From UMGS1851 sp900555605 (lineage in GTDB: Bacteria > Bacillota > Clostridia > UBA1212 > UBA1255): DNA of 23,755 nucleotides. Location of the stretch: positions 1-23,755 of the forward strand of contig CABROF010000028.1 in assembly GCA_902472555.1 (NCBI GenBank). The letters are read 5' to 3'. The translations under genes and the position numbers were made by a program. A model generated the notes under the pieces. That model saw only the letters and a program-made list of their open reading frames with translations. It was not told the origin of the DNA and did no database searches. Shown here piece after piece: positions 13,248 to 22,479 of this stretch; position 1 is the first letter of the stretch, and each line of letters begins with the position of its first letter.

Positions 13248-15416
13248 ATGAAAGTTATGAAAATTATAAAGCGAAACGGGTCAGAGGCTATATTTGACAT
13301 CACAAAAATCATCATTGCCATTACCAAGGCAAACGAAGCGGTAGAGGAACAGAAACGCATGACTTCCGTACAAATTCAGCGCATTGCCGAAAGTGTGGTG
13401 CTTTCCTGTGAACAGCTGAGTCGTTCTCCAAGTGTAGAGGAAGTACAGGATATGGTTGAGCATCAGATTATGGCTCACGGTGCCTTTGAAGTAGCAAAAG
13501 CATATATTACCTACCGTTACACCCGTGCATTGGTACGTCATTCCAATACAACAGACGATAAAATCCTCAGCCTGATTGAGTGCAATAATGAAGAAGCGAA
13601 GCAGGAAAACTCTAATAAAAACCCAGTGGTGAATTCTACGCAGCGTGATTATATGGCTGGAGAGGTATCCAAGGATATCACAAACAGGATTCTGCTGCCT
13701 CCGGACATTGTCGAAGCACATAATGAAGGCATCATTCATTTTCACGATGCGGACTATTTTGCGCAGCATATGCATAACTGCGATTTGGTAAACCTGGAAG
13801 ATATGCTGCAGAACGGGACCGTAATCACCGGCACGCTGATCGAACGGCCCCACAGCTTTTCTACGGCCTGCAATATCGCGACACAGATTATCGCACAGGT
13901 AGCATCTAACCAATATGGGGGCCAGTCCATCTCTTTAGCGCATTTGGCTCCGTTTGTTCAGGTAAGCCGAAAAAAAATTCATCAGCAGGTGCTGCATGAG
14001 ATCAAAAGCCTCAATACGGAGGCTTCTGCAGATCAGATTCATGCGCTGGTGGAAGAACGGCTACGTGAGGAAGTGCGCCGCGGCGTACAGACGATTCAAT
14101 ATCAGGTCGTGACGCTTCTGACCACAAATGGCCAAGCACCCTTTGTGACGGTATTCATGTATTTGAACGAGGCCAAAAGCCAGCAGGAAAAGCGCGATCT
14201 GGCCATGGTCATTGAAGAGGTGCTGGAACAGCGCTGCCAGGGTGTAAAAAATGAAAAGGGCGTATGGGTAACACCGGCCTTTCCAAAGCTGATTTATGTG
14301 CTGGAGGAGGACAATATTTATCCAGACGCGCCTTACTACTATCTGACAGAGCTTGCGGCCAAGTGTTCAGCGAAGCGACTGGTGCCGGACTATATTTCTG
14401 AGAAAAAAATGAAGGAACTTAAGGAAGGAAATTGTTTTCCTGTCATGGGCTGCCGCAGCGCACTCTCTCCATGGAAGGATGCGCAAGGGCATTATAAGTT
14501 CTACGGCCGTTTCAATCAGGGTGTTGTCACGCTGAACCTGGTGGATATCGCACTTTCATCAGGTGGAAATCTTGAAAGATTCTGGAAGATCTTCGATGAT
14601 CGCTTGCAGCTTTGCTATCGGGCTTTGATGTGCCGTCATGAGCGGCTTAAAGGAACATTATCCGATGCGGCCCCTATTTTATGGCAATATGGTGCGTGTG
14701 CCCGTCTAAAGAAGGGGGAGACCATTGACAAACTGCTGGTTGGCGGTTATTCTACCATTTCTCTCGGATATGCCGGCCTGTATGAATGTGTGCGATATAT
14801 GACCGGCAGGTCGCATACAGACCCGGCCGCAACTCCTTTTGCATTGGAAATTATGAAATACATGAACGCGGCCTGTGATCGCTGGAAGGCTGAAACTTCA
14901 ATTGGTTTCGGTATTTACGGGACTCCGCTGGAATCCACCACATATAAGTTTGCAAAATGCCTGCAGCGGCGTTTCGGTGTGATCGAAGGCGTGACAGACA
15001 GGGGATATATCACCAACAGCTATCATGTGCATGTGACCGAGGAAATCGATGCTTTCGATAAGCTGCAATTTGAATCTCAATTCCAAGCGCTTTCTACCGG
15101 CGGGGCAATCAGCTATGTAGAAGTACCGAACATGCAGCACAATTTAGAGGCGGTTCTGCAGGTAATCCGGTTTATCTATGACAATATCATGTATGCCGAG
15201 CTCAATACGAAGAGCGATTATTGCCAGCTTTGCGGCTGGGACGGAGAGATTGAAATCCGGGAGCAGGATGGCAAGCTGCTGTGGACATGCCCGCAGTGCG
15301 GCAATCAAAATCAGGATACGATGAATGTTGCACGGCGAACCTGCGGTTATATCGGTACACAATTCTGGAACCAAGGACGTACACAGGAAATCAAAGAACG
15401 CGTGATGCACCTATAG
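13248..15416 (+). CDS. nrdD: Anaerobic (class III) ribonucleoside-triphosphate reductase
   Basis: The 722-residue product is a full-length NrdD. Residues 3-95 form the ATP-cone regulatory domain (MKIIKRNGSEAIFDITKI and onward to ITYRYTRALV). The central part is the ten-stranded reductase barrel (HFHDADYF, NCDLVNLEDML, CNIATQII, NCFPVMGCRS). Near the C-terminus CQLC and CPQC form the zinc site, and RTCGYIG (697-703) is the glycyl-radical motif. It reduces NTPs to dNTPs without oxygen and needs activation by NrdG. ATG 13248 is preceded by AAAGG; ATG 13257 is also possible. An NrdR box lies upstream and nrdG follows by 13 bp, so they form an operon. Confidence 0.97.
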   Translation: MKVMKIIKRNGSEAIFDITKIIIAITKANEAVEEQKRMTSVQIQRIAESVVLSCEQLSRSPSVEEVQDMVEHQIMAHGAFEVAKAYITYRYTRALVRHSNTTDDKILSLIECNNEEAKQENSNKNPVVNSTQRDYMAGEVSKDITNRILLPPDIVEAHNEGIIHFHDADYFAQHMHNCDLVNLEDMLQNGTVITGTLIERPHSFSTACNIATQIIAQVASNQYGGQSISLAHLAPFVQVSRKKIHQQVLHEIKSLNTEASADQIHALVEERLREEVRRGVQTIQYQVVTLLTTNGQAPFVTVFMYLNEAKSQQEKRDLAMVIEEVLEQRCQGVKNEKGVWVTPAFPKLIYVLEEDNIYPDAPYYYLTELAAKCSAKRLVPDYISEKKMKELKEGNCFPVMGCRSALSPWKDAQGHYKFYGRFNQGVVTLNLVDIALSSGGNLERFWKIFDDRLQLCYRALMCRHERLKGTLSDAAPILWQYGACARLKKGETIDKLLVGGYSTISLGYAGLYECVRYMTGRSHTDPAATPFALEIMKYMNAACDRWKAETSIGFGIYGTPLESTTYKFAKCLQRRFGVIEGVTDRGYITNSYHVHVTEEIDAFDKLQFESQFQALSTGGAISYVEVPNMQHNLEAVLQVIRFIYDNIMYAELNTKSDYCQLCGWDGEIEIREQDGKLLWTCPQCGNQNQDTMNVARRTCGYIGTQFWNQGRTQEIKERVMHL

Positions 15417-15429
15417 GAGGAAATTGCCT

Positions 15430-15951
15430 GTGTATTACGGAAATATAAAGAAGACTGATATTGCCAATGGCATCGGCGTGCGGGTAACGCTGTTTGTCTC
15501 TGGCTGCACCAACCATTGTGCACACTGTTTTCAGCCTGAAACCTGGGATTTTTTCTATGGACAGCCATTTTCAGAGGAGACGGAAGAAACGATTCTGCAG
15601 CTGCTGAAGCCGGATTATATCAACGGTCTGACGTTGCTGGGAGGAGAACCCTTTGAACCGGAAAACCAGCGCGTACTGCTGCCTTTTCTGCGCCGCGTGA
15701 AAAAAACATATCCGGAAAAATCAATATGGGCCTTTTCCGGATTTACATTGGAAGAGCTGGAAGCAGCTGGACATCCTCCTAACTGCGAAGCAACAAGTGC
15801 AATGCTGGGATTGATAGATGTGCTGGTAGACGGACGGTTTATCGAAGCCAAAAAGGACCTTTCACTTCGCTTCCGCGGCTCCTCCAATCAGAGGCTGATT
15901 GATATGAATCAGACAAGGCGTAAGGGCCGTATTGTGCTCTGGAATGGTTAA
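15430..15951 (+). CDS. nrdG: Anaerobic ribonucleotide reductase activase (radical SAM)
   Basis: The 173-residue product has the radical-SAM cluster motif SGCTNHCAHCF (Cys26, Cys30, Cys33), the NG-x-G-V-R opening typical of NrdG, and LLGGEPFEP, the GGE motif that binds SAM. It generates the glycyl radical on NrdD. I prefer GTG 15430, giving MYYGNIKKTDIANG as in other NrdG proteins, because AGGAGG (15415-15420) is nine bases before it. The alternative TTG at 15424 is only three bases from that site. The gene directly follows nrdD. Confidence 0.95.
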   Translation: MYYGNIKKTDIANGIGVRVTLFVSGCTNHCAHCFQPETWDFFYGQPFSEETEETILQLLKPDYINGLTLLGGEPFEPENQRVLLPFLRRVKKTYPEKSIWAFSGFTLEELEAAGHPPNCEATSAMLGLIDVLVDGRFIEAKKDLSLRFRGSSNQRLIDMNQTRRKGRIVLWNG

Positions 15952-15990
15952 TTTATTTTTCCTGAGAAGTGTTTTCAGAAAATCGGCAGA

Positions 15991-16286
15991 TTGCCGTTTG
16001 ATGAAAGAATGGCAAAATACGTACGGATGTCTGTATATAAACTGGGGCCGGAGCAGGATGTAGGAGGATATGCTTGTGAAATATCGGAGTTCGAGGTGTA
16101 TTGGGAGGCCCCACCGAAGCATACGGAAACCGCGGACTTTTCCCGCATATCCACGCCGCTTCTTTTTGCCATAGCATTACTTGGTTTCAGCAGTTTATCA
16201 ATTATGGAGACTGCCGGCTCGGTCACAGTCCGGCGGCCGCCAGGCACATTGCTTGGGAGAACCAATCACTGATTGAAAAGTTATAA
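15991..16286 (+). pseudogene. Overlapping coding remnants in two frames, family unknown
   Basis: About 330 bp after nrdG contain two segments with coding character in different frames. The first (from about 15991 to 16110) reads MAKYVRMSVYKLGPEQDVGG and then ISEFEVYW, which resembles the last strands of a discoidin-like (F5/8 type C) domain. The second, open from 16080 to TAA 16286, reads RGVLGGPTEAYGNRGLFPHI, then CHSITWFQQFINYGDC and ends ENQSLIEKL; I do not recognise it. Neither has a ribosome binding site at a good start. They look like the fused ends of deleted or frameshifted genes, closed by the terminator at 16302-16337. Codon use in the second is convincing enough that a sequencing or real frameshift between the two is worth testing. 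Confidence 0.4.
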
Positions 16287-16301
16287 AATGCGGAACCGCT
16301 G

Positions 16302-16337
16302 ATCCGGAGTACGTTTAAAAGCGTACCCCGGATTTTT
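16302..16337 (+). terminator. Rho-independent terminator before the feo region
   Basis: ATCCGG and GTACG on the left pair with GCGTAC and CGGAT on the right around a short AT loop (about 16302-16333), followed by TTTTATT. It separates the nrd/remnant region from the iron operon. Confidence 0.75.
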
Positions 16338-16371
16338 ATTCGCTATCCTATAAATTATTTTTCAAAACCTC

Positions 16372-16425
16372 TTGACAGATAGGTTAGTTAGAGCTAACAT
16401 AAACGAGGTTAGATTTGCCTAACCT
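16372..16425 (+). promoter_or_regulatory. feoAB promoter with two metal-repressor-like operators
   Basis: TTGACA (16372-16377) and TAACAT (16395-16400) are 17 bases apart. Operator 1, AGGTTAG-N6-CTAACAT (16381-16400), covers the spacer and the -10 element. Operator 2, AGGTTAG-N6-CTAACCT (16406-16425), starts 25 bp later over the likely transcription start. The half-site equals that of the DtxR/IdeR box (AGGTTAG/CTAACCT), but there the halves are one base apart and here six. Binding of a metal-loaded DtxR-family repressor is inferred. Confidence 0.7.
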
Positions 16426-16491
16426 GTTTTCGGATACTGATTAGCCCGGATGCACTTTGTATAAACTGTTAAATCTTTAGGAGGAGATCGT

Positions 16492-16713
16492 ATGAGGACA
16501 TTGAGGCAGGCAAAGGTCGGCGATACCGTTACTGTTGTAAAGCTGCACGGCGAAGGGGCGGTAAAACGCAGAATCATGGATATGGGAATCACGCGGGGCA
16601 TTCCAGTATCCATACGAAAGGTTGCGCCGCTGGGCGATCCGGTAGAAGTTACGGTACGCGGCTACGAATTATCGCTTCGTAAAGCGGATGCGGACTTAAT
16701 CGAGATAGAATAA
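16492..16713 (+). CDS. feoA: Ferrous iron transport protein A
   Basis: The 73-residue product is a single SH3-like FeoA domain: LRQAKVGDTVTVVKLHGEGAVKRRIMDMGITRGIPVSIRKVAPLGDPVEVTVRGYELSLRKADADLIEIE shows the standard order VGDTV, RRIMDMGI, GDPVEV and LSLRKADA across its length. FeoA is a small cytosolic partner of FeoB. AGGAGG lies eight bases before the ATG. It is 77 bp upstream of feoB and directly downstream of the double-operator promoter. Confidence 0.93.
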   Translation: MRTLRQAKVGDTVTVVKLHGEGAVKRRIMDMGITRGIPVSIRKVAPLGDPVEVTVRGYELSLRKADADLIEIE

Positions 16714-16790
16714 GTGTAGAAAAATACACTGCAGCGTTTTTTGAGCCTGAGTTAGTAATGACTAATTGCAGAAGGAAAGGGAGCGTTTAT

Positions 16791-19202
16791 ATGGAGATCA
16801 AAATTGCCCTTGCGGGTAACCCGAACAGCGGAAAAACCACCTTGTTCAACGCATTAACCGGGTCAAATCAGTTCGTAGGAAACTGGCCGGGCGTTACTGT
16901 TGAAAAAAAAGAGGGTAAGCTGAAGAAACATAACGATGTCATCATTATGGATTTGCCGGGAATTTATTCACTTTCCCCGTACACACTTGAAGAAGTTGTG
17001 GCCAGAAACTATTTGATTCAGGAACGTCCGGATGCGATATTAAATATCATTGATGGGACAAACCTGGAACGAAATCTGTATCTGACCACACAGCTTACGG
17101 AACTGGGAATTCCTGTGGTCGTTGCTGTTAATATGATGGATGTAGTAAAAAAGAACGGCGATCAAATTCAGATTGCAGAATTGTCACGAGCACTTGGCTG
17201 CAAAGTCGTTGAGATCTCCGCACTGAAGGGAACCGGAATTATGGAAGCCGCGGAAGCCGCGGTAAAGGCAGCGCATGAAACGAAAACAGTACCGCAGCAC
17301 AGCTTTTCCGGTGCAGTGGAGCATGCCATCGCACATATTGAGGAAGCAGCAGTACATCACATGCCGGCTGAACAGCAGCGCTGGTATGCCATCAAAATAT
17401 TTGAGCGCGATGAAAAGGTTTTGAGTCAGCTGAAGCTTGACAAAGCAATTCTCGATCACATAGAAGCAGATATTCAAGCGGCGGAAAAGGAGCTCGACGA
17501 CGATGCGGAGAGTATCATCACGAATGAGCGCTATGTTTACATCGCTTCCATTATCAAGAGCTGCTATCGTAAAAAAAATACCGGGAAGCTTAGTATTTCC
17601 GATAAAATCGATAAGGTTGTAACAAATAGATGGGCTGCTCTGCCGATCTTTGCAATTGTTATGTTTATCGTATATTTTGTGTCTGTAACCACGGTCGGAA
17701 CCTATGCAACAGATTGGGCAAATGACGGTGTATTCGGAGAAGGATGGCATTTGCTGGGAATCGGCTCGTCAGATTATGAAGAGGCGGCAGAAGCATACGC
17801 AGAACCGGGCGCCATCGTAGAAGCCTTTGAAGCTGCGGCGGAATCTGCCGGTCTCGATCCGGCGCAGGCGGTAAATTTGACAGCCACAGCCTATTTGTAT
17901 GACGATAACGGAAATGTAGAAAAGGAAATTCCCGTAACGTTTGCTTCTTATCAAGAAGCGGCAGCGGTTGAAGAACCGGATCCCGCAGAATACGGTGTTT
18001 GGGTACCGGGAATTCCTGTGCTGGTTGAACGCGGGCTGGAGCAGGTTCATTGCGCCGACTGGCTGAGAGGCCTGATTCTCGATGGTATCATCGGCGGGGT
18101 CGGTGCAGTACTCGGATTTGTCCCTCAGATGCTGGTACTGTTCATATTCCTCGCATTTCTGGAGTCCTGCGGATATATGGCGCGTATTGCTTTTGTAATG
18201 GACCGCATTTTCCGTAAATTTGGTCTTTCCGGTAAATCGTTCATTCCAATGCTGATCGGAACCGGCTGCGGAATTCCCGGAATTATGGCAAGCCGTACGA
18301 TTGAAAACGAACGGGACCGCCGAATGACGGTTATGACGACTACCTTTATTCCGTGCGGCGCAAAGCTTCCGATCATCGCACTGATTGCCGGCGCTTTATT
18401 CGGCGGCGCGTGGTGGGTAGCGCCAAGTGCGTATTTTATCGGAATTGCAGCCATTATCATATCCGGTATTATGCTGAAAAAGACAAAAATCTTTTCAGGC
18501 GATCCTGCACCGTTTGTAATGGAGCTTCCTGCCTATCATTTGCCGACTGCAGGCAACATTCTGCGCAGTATGTGGGAGCGCGCATGGTCTTTTATAAAAA
18601 AGGCCGGAACCGTTATTTTACTGTCTGCAATCGTTCTTTGGTTCCTGCAGAGCTTTGGCGTGGAGGACGGCAGCTTCGGTATGGTTGCAGATTTAAATAA
18701 CTCGATTCTTGCCGCTATCGGCAACGGTATCGCTTGGCTCTTTGCACCGCTGGGGTGGGGAAATTGGCAGGCGGCGGTTGCAACCTTTACGGGACTGATT
18801 GCAAAAGAAAATGTTGTGGGTACTTTCGGTGTCCTATTCGGCGGCTTCGAAGAGGTTGCGGAAAACGGCTGGCAGATATGGGCGAATATGAGAGATGTCT
18901 TTACACCGCTCTCCGCATTTTCCTTCCTGATTTTCAATTTGCTGTGCGCACCTTGTTTTGCAGCCATGGGAGCTATCAAGCGTGAAATGAACTCTGCAAA
19001 GTGGACATTCTTTGCAATCGGATACCAGTGTGTTTTTGCCTATGCGGTTTCTTTGATTGTATATCAGCTGGGTATGCTCTTTACCGGTGCCGGAAGCGTG
19101 ATCGGTTCGATCGCAGCTTTTGCAATTCTGGCGGTTATGGTATATATGCTTTTGCGTCCGTATAAAGAAAGCGATACCTTAAAAAGAGAGATAAAAATAT
19201 AA
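16791..19202 (+). CDS. feoB: Ferrous iron transporter FeoB
   Basis: The 803-residue product imports Fe(II) across the cytoplasmic membrane. The N-terminal G domain has G1 GNPNSGKT (9-16), G3 DLPG (54-57), G4 NMMD (114-117) and G5 SALKG. The membrane part has both Gate motifs, GTGCGIPGIMASRT and PCGAKLPI, with their conserved Cys residues, and about eight helices. Between the first helix (near residue 285-305) and the next lies an extracytosolic loop of about 110 residues rich in Ala and Glu (EEAAEAYAEPGAIVEAFEAA). ATG 16791 is chosen because GGGAG precedes it and MEIKIALAGNPNSGKT is the usual start. A terminator follows at 19261. Confidence 0.96.
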   Translation: MEIKIALAGNPNSGKTTLFNALTGSNQFVGNWPGVTVEKKEGKLKKHNDVIIMDLPGIYSLSPYTLEEVVARNYLIQERPDAILNIIDGTNLERNLYLTTQLTELGIPVVVAVNMMDVVKKNGDQIQIAELSRALGCKVVEISALKGTGIMEAAEAAVKAAHETKTVPQHSFSGAVEHAIAHIEEAAVHHMPAEQQRWYAIKIFERDEKVLSQLKLDKAILDHIEADIQAAEKELDDDAESIITNERYVYIASIIKSCYRKKNTGKLSISDKIDKVVTNRWAALPIFAIVMFIVYFVSVTTVGTYATDWANDGVFGEGWHLLGIGSSDYEEAAEAYAEPGAIVEAFEAAAESAGLDPAQAVNLTATAYLYDDNGNVEKEIPVTFASYQEAAAVEEPDPAEYGVWVPGIPVLVERGLEQVHCADWLRGLILDGIIGGVGAVLGFVPQMLVLFIFLAFLESCGYMARIAFVMDRIFRKFGLSGKSFIPMLIGTGCGIPGIMASRTIENERDRRMTVMTTTFIPCGAKLPIIALIAGALFGGAWWVAPSAYFIGIAAIIISGIMLKKTKIFSGDPAPFVMELPAYHLPTAGNILRSMWERAWSFIKKAGTVILLSAIVLWFLQSFGVEDGSFGMVADLNNSILAAIGNGIAWLFAPLGWGNWQAAVATFTGLIAKENVVGTFGVLFGGFEEVAENGWQIWANMRDVFTPLSAFSFLIFNLLCAPCFAAMGAIKREMNSAKWTFFAIGYQCVFAYAVSLIVYQLGMLFTGAGSVIGSIAAFAILAVMVYMLLRPYKESDTLKREIKI

Positions 19203-19260
19203 CAGAAACCACGGCGGATACGGCACAACCTAAAATGTTGCGCAAAGCGAAACCGAACAG

Positions 19261-19296
19261 CGGAGTGTGGAGTTTAGTTCCGCACTCCGTTTTTTG
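19261..19296 (+). terminator. Rho-independent terminator of feoAB
   Basis: CGGAGTGTGGA pairs with TCCGCACTCCG (19261-19289) around TTTAGT, followed by TTTTTT. The stem is strong, so the following ABC genes may depend on read-through or on a promoter I cannot see. Confidence 0.85.
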
Positions 19297-19344
19297 TATG
19301 CAGCGCAGCTTTCAAATTGCACACAAAGAAACGGAGGCGTCGAC

Positions 19345-20043
19345 ATGTTTTTACTGCTGAATAGCATCGTCAAATACTATGGAGAAGGAGACTCTCGTAT
19401 ACAGGTATTAAAAAGAATCAGTATATCTATTGAGAAAGGACAAGTCTGCGTTCTGCTCGGTCCCTCCGGTTCCGGTAAATCCACATTGCTGAATATCATC
19501 GGAGGAATCGAAACCGCGGACGAAGGTAGCGTCTATATAAACGGCGCGCGGTTATGCGACATGAATGAAAAGCGCCTCTCCTTATACCGCAGAAATCATT
19601 TAGGATATGTGTTTCAGTTCTATAATCTGATACCAAATCTGACGGTAAAAGAAAATATCGAAGTCGGCGCTTTTTTATCAAAAAGCCCTTTGGATGTGGA
19701 GGAGCTTCTGCATACCCTCGGACTTTGGGAGCATAAAGATAAAATTCCGAATCAGCTTTCTGGCGGACAGCAGCAGCGGACGGCAATCGGACGCGCAATT
19801 GTAAAAAATCCAGATATTCTTTTATGTGACGAACCCACCGGGGCATTAGACTATCAAACATCAAAGGATATTTTAAAGCTGATCGAACGGATCAATCAGA
19901 AATACGGAAACACTGTGATCATTGTAACACACAACGATGCGATTAAAAATATGGCGGATCAGATCATTCAGCTGCGTGACGGCGCGGTGCGCAGAGCCTA
20001 TTTAAATGAGGGAAAAATACCGGCCGCTGAATTGGAATGGTGA
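19345..20043 (+). CDS. ABC transporter ATP-binding protein (MacB/LolD type)
   Basis: The 232-residue ATPase has Walker A GPSGSGKST (39-47), Q-loop FQFYNLIPNLTV, signature LSGGQQQR, Walker B ILLCDEPTGALD and the H-loop VTHND. The LSGGQQQR plus DEPTGALD combination and its FtsX-type partner place it in the MacB/LolD/FtsE-like class, whose members mostly drive mechanotransmission or export of peptides and antibiotics rather than import. ATG 19345 follows GGAGG at a normal distance; the longer frame would start inside the feoB terminator. Its stop is 11 bp before the permease ATG at 20055. Confidence 0.92.
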   Translation: MFLLLNSIVKYYGEGDSRIQVLKRISISIEKGQVCVLLGPSGSGKSTLLNIIGGIETADEGSVYINGARLCDMNEKRLSLYRRNHLGYVFQFYNLIPNLTVKENIEVGAFLSKSPLDVEELLHTLGLWEHKDKIPNQLSGGQQQRTAIGRAIVKNPDILLCDEPTGALDYQTSKDILKLIERINQKYGNTVIIVTHNDAIKNMADQIIQLRDGAVRRAYLNEGKIPAAELEW

Positions 20044-20054
20044 GGTGTCCCGCA

Positions 20055-22301
20055 ATGAAAAATCCATTGACAAGACGACTGTACAGAGAACTGCAGCATG
20101 ATCTCGGGAAGTACGTGGCGATATTTCTTTTTCTGACCGCAACCATTGGATTTATATCCGGCTTTTTGGTTGCTGATGGAAGTATGAAGCGCGCCTATGA
20201 TGACAGCTTCCAAAAGTATCATATTGAAGACGGCCATTTTTTGCTTGCGGAGCAGGCTTCTCCCGAATTGCTTGCACTGCTGGAGGAGCAGGACATTACT
20301 ATTTATGAAAATTTCTATACAGAACGGACCACCCCGGAGGAACATACAATCCGTTTTTTTGCAGAACGAAAGGAGGTAAATCTTGCCGCGCTTCTGCAGG
20401 GAAGCTTTCCAGCAGAAGCCCTGGAGATTGCAATTGACCGTTTGTACGCTGAAAATAACGGACTTTCTGTAGGGGATGTACTGACGGCGGGAAATCAACA
20501 ATATCGAATCTCCGGACTGGTTGCCTTATCAGATTACAGTGCACTGTTTAAGAGCAATACAGATATGATGTTTGATGCACAGAAATTTAGCGTAGCGCTG
20601 GTTACAGACAGTACATTTCAGACATTTCCTGAAAATACACACATGTATTGCTATTCCTGGACAGAAAACAACAAAGCGCTAACGGAAGAAGAAAAAAAAT
20701 ATCGGGCAGACGCTCTTTTAACGCTTCTGAGCAGAAATGCAGTACTTACTGATTTTGTAAAGCAGGCGGATAATCAGGCAATCCAATTTACCGGTGAGGA
20801 TATGGGCAGCGATAAAGCAATGATGACATGGATGCTATATATTGTAATAGCGGTAATGGCTTTTATCTTTGCTGTCACTGCAAGTAATACCGTAGAAGCG
20901 GAGGCGCGGGCAATCGGAACACTGCGTGCTTCCGGATATACAAAAGGAGAACTGCTCCGGCATTATCTCGTGATGCCTGTTTTGATCGCATTTGCAGCGG
21001 CTCTGGTGGGGAATCTGCTGGGATACACAATATTCAAATGGATCGTTGTGGACATGTATTACGGCAGCTATTCCCTGCCAGCTTATGAGACTGTGTGGAA
21101 TGCGGAGGCATTTCTGCTCACTACAGTGGTTCCCTGCATGATCATGCTGATAATCAATCTGCTTGTTTTAGCCCGAAAGCTTTCCCTGTCTCCATTAAAA
21201 TTTTTACGAAGAGATTTAAGCAGGCATAAAAAGAAAAAAGCAGTAAGACTCCCTTTGTTCGGTTTTTTTACGCGTTTTCGGCTGCGCATAATTTTCCAGA
21301 ATATACCGGCATATCTTACGATGTGTATTGGTATTATACTCGCCAATATTCTTTTACTCTTCGGTATGATCATGTCTCCGCTGCTTGAACACTTCAAAAC
21401 AGATGTGATCAGCAGCCAAATCGCACATTATCAATATATTCTCAAATTTCCAGCTGAAACGGCTGTCCGGAGCGCTGAAAAATATGCGGTAACCTCTTTA
21501 CTGACAGAAAATCGTGCAGAGGAAATAACGATCTACGGAATATCCGAAAAATCAGAATATCTATCTGCACTTTCTCTGCCAAAGGATGAGAAAGCCGTCA
21601 TTTTATCCGACGGCTTTCTGGAGAAGTTCGGACTCTCGGTAGGGGACTGCGTAACATTAAAGGAAAAATATACGGATCAGGCGTATACCTTTCAGATCTC
21701 CGGCAGATACCATTATGCGGCGGCATTAGCCGTATTTATGGAAATCGATATGTTTAACAGCGTTTTTAAGCAGCCTGCAGATTTTTATTCCGGTTATTTC
21801 TCTAACGAAAAGCTCTGCGACATCGACAACGCCCAAATTGCCGCTGTTATTACCCAGCATGATCTGACTGTTATTGCAGATCAGTTAGACGATTCAATGG
21901 GACGCATTTTACCTTTATTCGGCGGATTTTCAGTACTTCTTTATATACTGATGATATATCTGCTGTCAAAAATGGTATTGGAAAAAAATGCGTCTTCTAT
22001 CTCGATAGTCAAAATATTGGGATATCAGGAAAAGGAGATCAGCCAGCTGTATATTTGGGCGACTGCAATTGTCGTTGTAGCTTCGATTTTGATCAGTTTG
22101 CCGCTTTCTTATTTTGTAATGAAGGGAATTTACTATATTATGATGCAGGAAATCAACGGATGGATCACCTTCTATATTAACCCGCTTACATTTTTATGGA
22201 TTTTTGTGATCGGCGTAATCTCTTATGCGTTGATCGGTTTGCTGCATTATCAAAAAATAAAGAAGATTCCTATGGAAGAGGCGCTGAAAAATGCGGAATA
22301 A
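20055..22301 (+). CDS. FtsX-type ABC transporter permease, 748 aa
   Basis: An N-terminal helix (VAIFLFLTATIGFISGFLVA) is followed by an extracytosolic domain of about 220 residues. Then comes a first FtsX domain (MMTWMLYIVIAVMAFIFAVTA to about residue 375, with AIGTLRASGYTKGELLRHY), a further helix (ILANILLLFGMIM), a second external domain, and a second FtsX domain (LLYILMIYLLSKMVLEKNAS, then ISIVKILGYQEKEISQLY). This two-FtsX arrangement is normal for fused MacB-like permeases of Bacillota. ATG 20055 with GAGGTG eight bases before it is preferred to the ATG at 20037, which overlaps the ATPase gene. The substrate cannot be inferred; proximity to feo genes and a regulated promoter right after it is suggestive only. 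Confidence 0.88.
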   Translation: MKNPLTRRLYRELQHDLGKYVAIFLFLTATIGFISGFLVADGSMKRAYDDSFQKYHIEDGHFLLAEQASPELLALLEEQDITIYENFYTERTTPEEHTIRFFAERKEVNLAALLQGSFPAEALEIAIDRLYAENNGLSVGDVLTAGNQQYRISGLVALSDYSALFKSNTDMMFDAQKFSVALVTDSTFQTFPENTHMYCYSWTENNKALTEEEKKYRADALLTLLSRNAVLTDFVKQADNQAIQFTGEDMGSDKAMMTWMLYIVIAVMAFIFAVTASNTVEAEARAIGTLRASGYTKGELLRHYLVMPVLIAFAAALVGNLLGYTIFKWIVVDMYYGSYSLPAYETVWNAEAFLLTTVVPCMIMLIINLLVLARKLSLSPLKFLRRDLSRHKKKKAVRLPLFGFFTRFRLRIIFQNIPAYLTMCIGIILANILLLFGMIMSPLLEHFKTDVISSQIAHYQYILKFPAETAVRSAEKYAVTSLLTENRAEEITIYGISEKSEYLSALSLPKDEKAVILSDGFLEKFGLSVGDCVTLKEKYTDQAYTFQISGRYHYAAALAVFMEIDMFNSVFKQPADFYSGYFSNEKLCDIDNAQIAAVITQHDLTVIADQLDDSMGRILPLFGGFSVLLYILMIYLLSKMVLEKNASSISIVKILGYQEKEISQLYIWATAIVVVASILISLPLSYFVMKGIYYIMMQEINGWITFYINPLTFLWIFVIGVISYALIGLLHYQKIKKIPMEEALKNAE

Positions 22302-22331
22302 AAAAATATGCAGAAAAATTTACAGCATATC

Positions 22332-22446
22332 TTGACAGCAGAAGAACCTTATGGTATTCTTTTGGTTAGTTTTAGCTAACCAAAAGAATGCTTCTGGGGA
22401 TGATTTCGTTGTTTTTTTTGGGGAGTACGGTTAGTTTAAACTAACC
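22332..22446 (+). promoter_or_regulatory. Promoter of the DUF2325 operon with two operators
   Basis: TTGACA (22332-22337) and TATTCT (22355-22360) are 17 bases apart. Operator 3 directly follows: an 11-bp perfect inverted repeat CTTTTGGTTAG (22359-22369) / CTAACCAAAAG (22376-22386), core GGTTAG-N6-CTAACC. Operator 4, GGTTAG-TTTAAA-CTAACC (22429-22446), is a perfect 18-bp palindrome. The core and the six-base spacing are the same as in the two sites upstream of feoA. Confidence 0.75.
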
Positions 22447-22479
22447 AAAGGCGGCTGAAAAAGAAAGGGGTGTTAAGAA

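Noticed and set aside
13012..13251. Plus-strand 79-codon frame overlapping the end of the hydrolase gene
   Set aside because: It overlaps the hydrolase and the nrdDG promoter, lacks a ribosome binding site and has no recognisable domain.
22302..22330. ATATGC/GCATAT hairpin after the ABC permease
   Set aside because: Weak stem with no T-run, so not a convincing terminator.
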